Below are positions 4,250-6,466 of a DNA stretch of 6,466 nucleotides, in pieces (position 1 is the first letter of the stretch; every line of letters begins with the position of its first letter). The DNA is from JBOHCT01 sp050699055 (GTDB taxonomy: Bacteria > Actinomycetota > Actinomycetes > Streptosporangiales > JBOHCT01), in the NCBI GenBank assembly GCA_050699055.1, contig JBOHCT010000219.1:1-6466 (forward strand). The letters are read 5' to 3'. The position numbers and the translations under genes are program-made. A model generated the notes under the pieces. That model had not been told where the DNA came from. It searched no databases and saw only the letters and a program-made list of their open reading frames with translations.

Positions 4250-5271
4250 GCATCGTCCGCCAAGCAGCCCCGGAGAGGCGCGCCGAGAGCGTCCAGCCGG
4301 CGGTGTCCGTGCAGCGGCTGGCCAAGCGGTACGGCCAGGTCGAGGCGGTGCGGGGCGTCGATTTCGACGTCGCGCCCGGGGAGATCTTCGGGTTTCTCGG
4401 GCCGAACGGCGCCGGAAAGTCCACCACCATCAACATGCTGTGCACGCTCGTCCGGCCCAGCGCCGGCACCGCTCGCGTCGCCGGTCACGACGTGGTGGAC
4501 GCTCGCGACGACGTACGCCGCAACATCGGCCTCGTCTTCCAGGACACGACGCTCGACAGCTACCTGACCGCCGAGCAGAACCTCCGGTTTCACGCCGAGC
4601 TGTACGGGCTGTCCAAGTCGGTCACCGCGGATCGGATGCGGCAGGTGCTCGACATGGTCGGGCTGTGGGACCGCAGGTCGAGTACGGTCGGCACGTACTC
4701 CGGCGGGATGATGCGCCGGCTGGAGATCGCCCGCGGGCTGATGCACTCTCCACGGGTCCTGTTCCTGGACGAGCCGACCGTCGGGCTCGACCCCCAGACC
4801 CGTGTGTCGATCTGGACCTACATCCAGCAGCTGCGGCGCAGCGAGGACATCACGATCTTCCTCACCACCCACTACATGGAGGAAGCGGAGTACTGCGACC
4901 GGATCGCGATCATCGACCAGGGCCGCATCGTCGTCCTGGACACGCCGGAGGCGCTGAAGGCCAGGGTCGGTAAGGACCGGGTGCAGATCCACACCTCGGA
5001 CGACGGGGCCGCCATCGAGGCGCTCCGTGCGCGCTTCGGTATCGACGCGGGCATGCACGACGGGGCGGTCACCTTCGCGGTGGCGTCGGGTGAGGAGTTC
5101 GTCCCCCACCTGTTCGCCACGCTCGACGTTCCGATCCTGTCGGTGAGCGTGGCACGGCCGTCGCTGGACGACGTGTTCATGTCCTATACCGGCAGCACGA
5201 TCCGTGACGCTGAGGTGTCGGCGACCGACCAGATGCGCCGGTTCGTGGGCGCGATGCGAAGGAGGAGGTGA
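4246..5271 (+). CDS. ABC transporter ATP-binding protein, daunorubicin-resistance DrrA type
   Basis: The 341-residue product is a complete single nucleotide-binding domain subunit. Seen: Walker A GPNGAGKST (52-60), Q-loop Gln99 in VFQDTT, signature YSGGM (151-155; the usual LSGGQ altered at the first and last positions, common in this subfamily), and Walker B VLFLDEPT (171-178). These are followed by the D-loop GLD (180-182) and switch His209 in TTHY. A DUF4162-like C-terminal domain (about 243-325) follows, as in DrrA-type exporters. Residues 1-20 are a short variable extension. The subunit would dimerise at the inner face of the membrane and energise the permease encoded next. ATG 4246 overlaps the PadR stop. 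No strong Shine-Dalgarno is present beyond GAGGA (4233-4237), consistent with coupling. All catalytic residues are intact. The substrate (drug, lipid or peptide) cannot be told from sequence. Confidence 0.95.
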   Translation: MSIVRQAAPERRAESVQPAVSVQRLAKRYGQVEAVRGVDFDVAPGEIFGFLGPNGAGKSTTINMLCTLVRPSAGTARVAGHDVVDARDDVRRNIGLVFQDTTLDSYLTAEQNLRFHAELYGLSKSVTADRMRQVLDMVGLWDRRSSTVGTYSGGMMRRLEIARGLMHSPRVLFLDEPTVGLDPQTRVSIWTYIQQLRRSEDITIFLTTHYMEEAEYCDRIAIIDQGRIVVLDTPEALKARVGKDRVQIHTSDDGAAIEALRARFGIDAGMHDGAVTFAVASGEEFVPHLFATLDVPILSVSVARPSLDDVFMSYTGSTIRDAEVSATDQMRRFVGAMRRRR

Positions 5272-5273
5272 CC

Positions 5274-6143
5274 GTGAGCGTCGAGAGCGTGGCACCCGAC
5301 GTCATCCACGTACAGGTGCCGGAGCGCAGCCCGCGGCGCGACCTGCAGGCGGTGAAGATCGTCCTGCACCGGGAGCTGATCCGGTTCTGGCAGGACAAGA
5401 CCCGGATGATCGCCTCGCTGATCCAACCGGTGCTGTTCCTGCTCGTGTTGGGTACGGGGCTGTCGTCGCTGATGTCGTCCGGGACCGGGGGCGTCGACCT
5501 CCGTACGTTCATGTTCCCCGGCGTACTGGCGCTGTCTGTCATCTTCACGGCGTTGTTCTCGGCCGGCTCGATCGTCTGGGACCGCGAGTTCGGGTTCATG
5601 CGAGAGATGCTCGTGGCCCCGGTGAGCCGCACCTCGATCGTGTTCGGCAAGTGCCTCGGCGGAGCGGCGGTCGCTACGTTCCAGGGCGTGGTGATCCTCG
5701 CGCTCGCGGGGCTCGCGGACGTGCCCTACTCGCCGACGCTCTTGCTCACGCTGCTTGGCGAGCTTCTGCTGCTTTCCTTCACGCTCGCCGCGTTCGGCGT
5801 GATGATGGCCGCCAGGATCACGAACATGCAGTCGTTCATGGCCGTCGTCCAGATGGCGGTGATGCCGATGTTCTTCCTGTCCGGCGCGTTGTTTCCGCTG
5901 TCCAGCCTGCCGGCCTGGTTGGGCTTCCTGACCCGCGTCAACCCGCTCACGTACGCGGTCGACCCGATGCGGCAGGCCGTCTTCGCTCATCTGGATGTGG
6001 GAGCTGGCGCCGCCGCCACGCTGAACTCCGGGGTGACGTGGTTCGGCTGGCAGGTCCCGCTCCCCCTCGAGCTGGGACTCGTCGCCGGCATCGGGGTGGT
6101 CCTCCTCGGGGTCGCGGTCGCCCAGTTCCGCCGTACCGACTAA
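5274..6143 (+). CDS. ABC-2 type transporter permease, DrrB type
   Basis: The 289-residue product is an integral membrane permease with six predicted helices: about residues 46-68, 80-101, 122-147, 155-180, 187-206 and 263-283. The cytoplasmic loop DREFGFMREMLVAPVSR (103-119), the FLSGALFPLSSLP segment (201-213) and NPLTYAVDPMRQ (223-234) are hallmarks of the ABC-2 membrane family in DrrB-like exporters. The N-terminal 40 residues form the usual cytoplasmic amphipathic lead-in (LHRELIRFWQDKTR). Two GTG codons are possible. GTG 5274 is preferred because GGAGG (5264-5268) then lies 5 nt upstream, whereas GTG 5268 overlaps that site. The gene starts 2 bp after the ATPase stop and would form a half-size exporter with it (two copies of each subunit). 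Its length is normal and no defect is seen. Confidence 0.94.
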   Translation: MSVESVAPDVIHVQVPERSPRRDLQAVKIVLHRELIRFWQDKTRMIASLIQPVLFLLVLGTGLSSLMSSGTGGVDLRTFMFPGVLALSVIFTALFSAGSIVWDREFGFMREMLVAPVSRTSIVFGKCLGGAAVATFQGVVILALAGLADVPYSPTLLLTLLGELLLLSFTLAAFGVMMAARITNMQSFMAVVQMAVMPMFFLSGALFPLSSLPAWLGFLTRVNPLTYAVDPMRQAVFAHLDVGAGAAATLNSGVTWFGWQVPLPLELGLVAGIGVVLLGVAVAQFRRTD

Positions 6144-6174
6144 CTAATCGCCGCTCGGTCCGATGCCCTAACCT

Positions 6175-6200
6175 CCTCGCCGCCCTTTACGTCGGCGAGG
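6175..6200. terminator. 8-bp hairpin 31 bp after the ABC operon, possible terminator
   Basis: CCTCGCCG (6175-6182) and CGGCGAGG (6193-6200) are perfectly complementary around a 10-nt loop. The position just after the permease stop suits a terminator and many actinobacterial terminators lack a T-tract, as here. It could also be incidental, since the stretch reads as coding in the downstream remnant. Confidence 0.35.
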
Positions 6201-6249
6201 GAACACCAGGCGACCACGAGCCGCTGGCGGTGTCCACGGACGCGCACCG

Positions 6250-6278
6250 GCGGACCGAGGCCTCGGCCCTCGGTCCGC
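6250..6278. repeat. 11-bp perfect inverted repeat (strong GC hairpin)
   Basis: GCGGACCGAGG (6250-6260) pairs perfectly with CCTCGGTCCGC (6268-6278) around a 7-nt loop. No T-tract follows. It lies inside the truncated downstream reading frame, in the codons for TEASALGPQ, so it may be coincidental in GC-rich coding DNA or may serve as a second terminator for the ABC operon. Confidence 0.5.
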
Positions 6279-6466
6279 AAACGAGCTTGGCGCTGCGCGA
6301 CCTGCTGGGCAAGAGACGCTACGAACGCGCGATGGCGGAGTTGCGGGGCGCCCTGCTCGTGACCGCCGCCGAGGTCGAGGAACGCCCCAGCGGCTGGCCG
6401 GCGGCGATCGTCGACCTCACCTGCCGGCGCTTCGACGTGGGCGGTCGCCACGATCCGGTCTACGCC

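Larger units (their letters stand above)
6167..6466 (+). pseudogene. 5'-truncated gene of a YcaQ/AlkZ-related winged-helix family (3' end outside window)
   Basis: The plus-strand frame that includes CTT 6185 and TAC 6188 reads as sensible protein to the window end. It gives LLAALYVGEGTPGDHEPL, then LGPQTSLALRDLLGKRRYERAMAELRGALLVT, then VEERPSGWPAAIVDLTCRRF. The run RALAEL...LLVT..GVEE...GWP is what I remember from proteins annotated as AlkZ-related or YcaQ-like winged-helix DNA-binding proteins. In those it lies in the middle of the polypeptide. Upstream the frame stays open into the permease gene, but there is no ATG, GTG or TTG with a ribosome site between the permease stop and this text. 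The first in-frame start codon inside is GTG 6230, deep in the conserved part. I infer that the N-terminal part is missing. A frameshift or an unusual start is the alternative. Family assignment is from memory and moderate. Confidence 0.5.

Noticed and set aside
4120..5295. A 391-codon open frame on the minus strand
   Set aside because: It is antisense to the ABC ATPase, whose every catalytic motif is intact on the plus strand. The minus product is compositionally biased and unrecognisable.
5184..5990. A 268-codon minus-strand frame rich in His, Arg, Glu and Gln
   Set aside because: This is the antisense reading of the hydrophobic permease; such repetitive charged composition is a typical artefact of complementing membrane-protein codons.
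6140..6451. A 103-codon minus-strand frame at the right end
   Set aside because: The plus strand gives a family-like sequence over the same bases, while the minus product is Arg/Ala/Gly-rich and unrecognisable.
1..6466. CRISPR array, tRNA/rRNA, transposase, integrase or attachment-site repeats
   Set aside because: No regularly spaced repeats, cloverleaf-like sequence, terminal inverted repeats or recombinase-like protein were found by reading both strands.

Overview
The DNA is GC-rich (roughly two thirds G+C), with strong third-codon-position GC bias. It encodes families confined to or typical of filamentous actinomycetes: an XRE regulator with a DUF5753 domain, a DUF397 protein, an RsbW-like ATPase and a DrrAB-type ABC transporter. 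The window is therefore best read as chromosomal DNA of a Streptomyces/Streptosporangiales-like actinobacterium. No RNA gene, CRISPR array, insertion sequence or prophage gene was seen.

Layout. (1) 1-291 is the C-terminal end of an unrecognised membrane protein. It converges on a stand-alone LON-substrate-binding-domain protein (1002-325, minus). (2) Divergent from that is an ArsR-type repressor (1099-1431) with a 16-bp palindrome in its promoter. Its coupled downstream partner, an SRPBCC/AHSA1-like gene, appears to survive only as a ribosome binding site, start codon and about 15-20 codons (from 1424). (3) Then comes a WhiJ/AbaA-type regulatory cassette: an RsbW-like ATP-binding protein (1935-1534, minus) divergent from XRE-DUF5753 (2045-2908) and DUF397 (2921-3130), with promoter and inverted repeats in the shared gap. 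(4) 3131-3520 has no confident gene. It holds one unrecognised reading frame with coding-like base composition and a TTA codon, and ends in a promoter packed with TATCG/CGATA repeats. (5) A tightly coupled operon follows: PadR repressor (3521-4249), DrrA-like ATPase (4246-5271) and ABC-2 permease (5274-6143). (6) From about 6150 to the window end is a plus-strand frame reading like the middle of a YcaQ/AlkZ-related winged-helix protein, with no usable start codon. It is probably a 5'-truncated remnant.

How the genes work together. The PadR, ATPase and permease genes form a self-contained regulated exporter: the repressor presumably binds its own promoter repeats and is relieved by a ligand that the pump exports. 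The ATPase/XRE/DUF397 cassette is a known actinobacterial arrangement linked to development and antibiotic regulation, here without an obvious local target. Three places (about 1475, about 3440, about 6150) look like edges where genes have been cut short, so the window may be a mosaic of small regulatory modules inserted among decayed genes. No wholly new system is evident. The most informative oddities are the gene remnants and the operator architectures.
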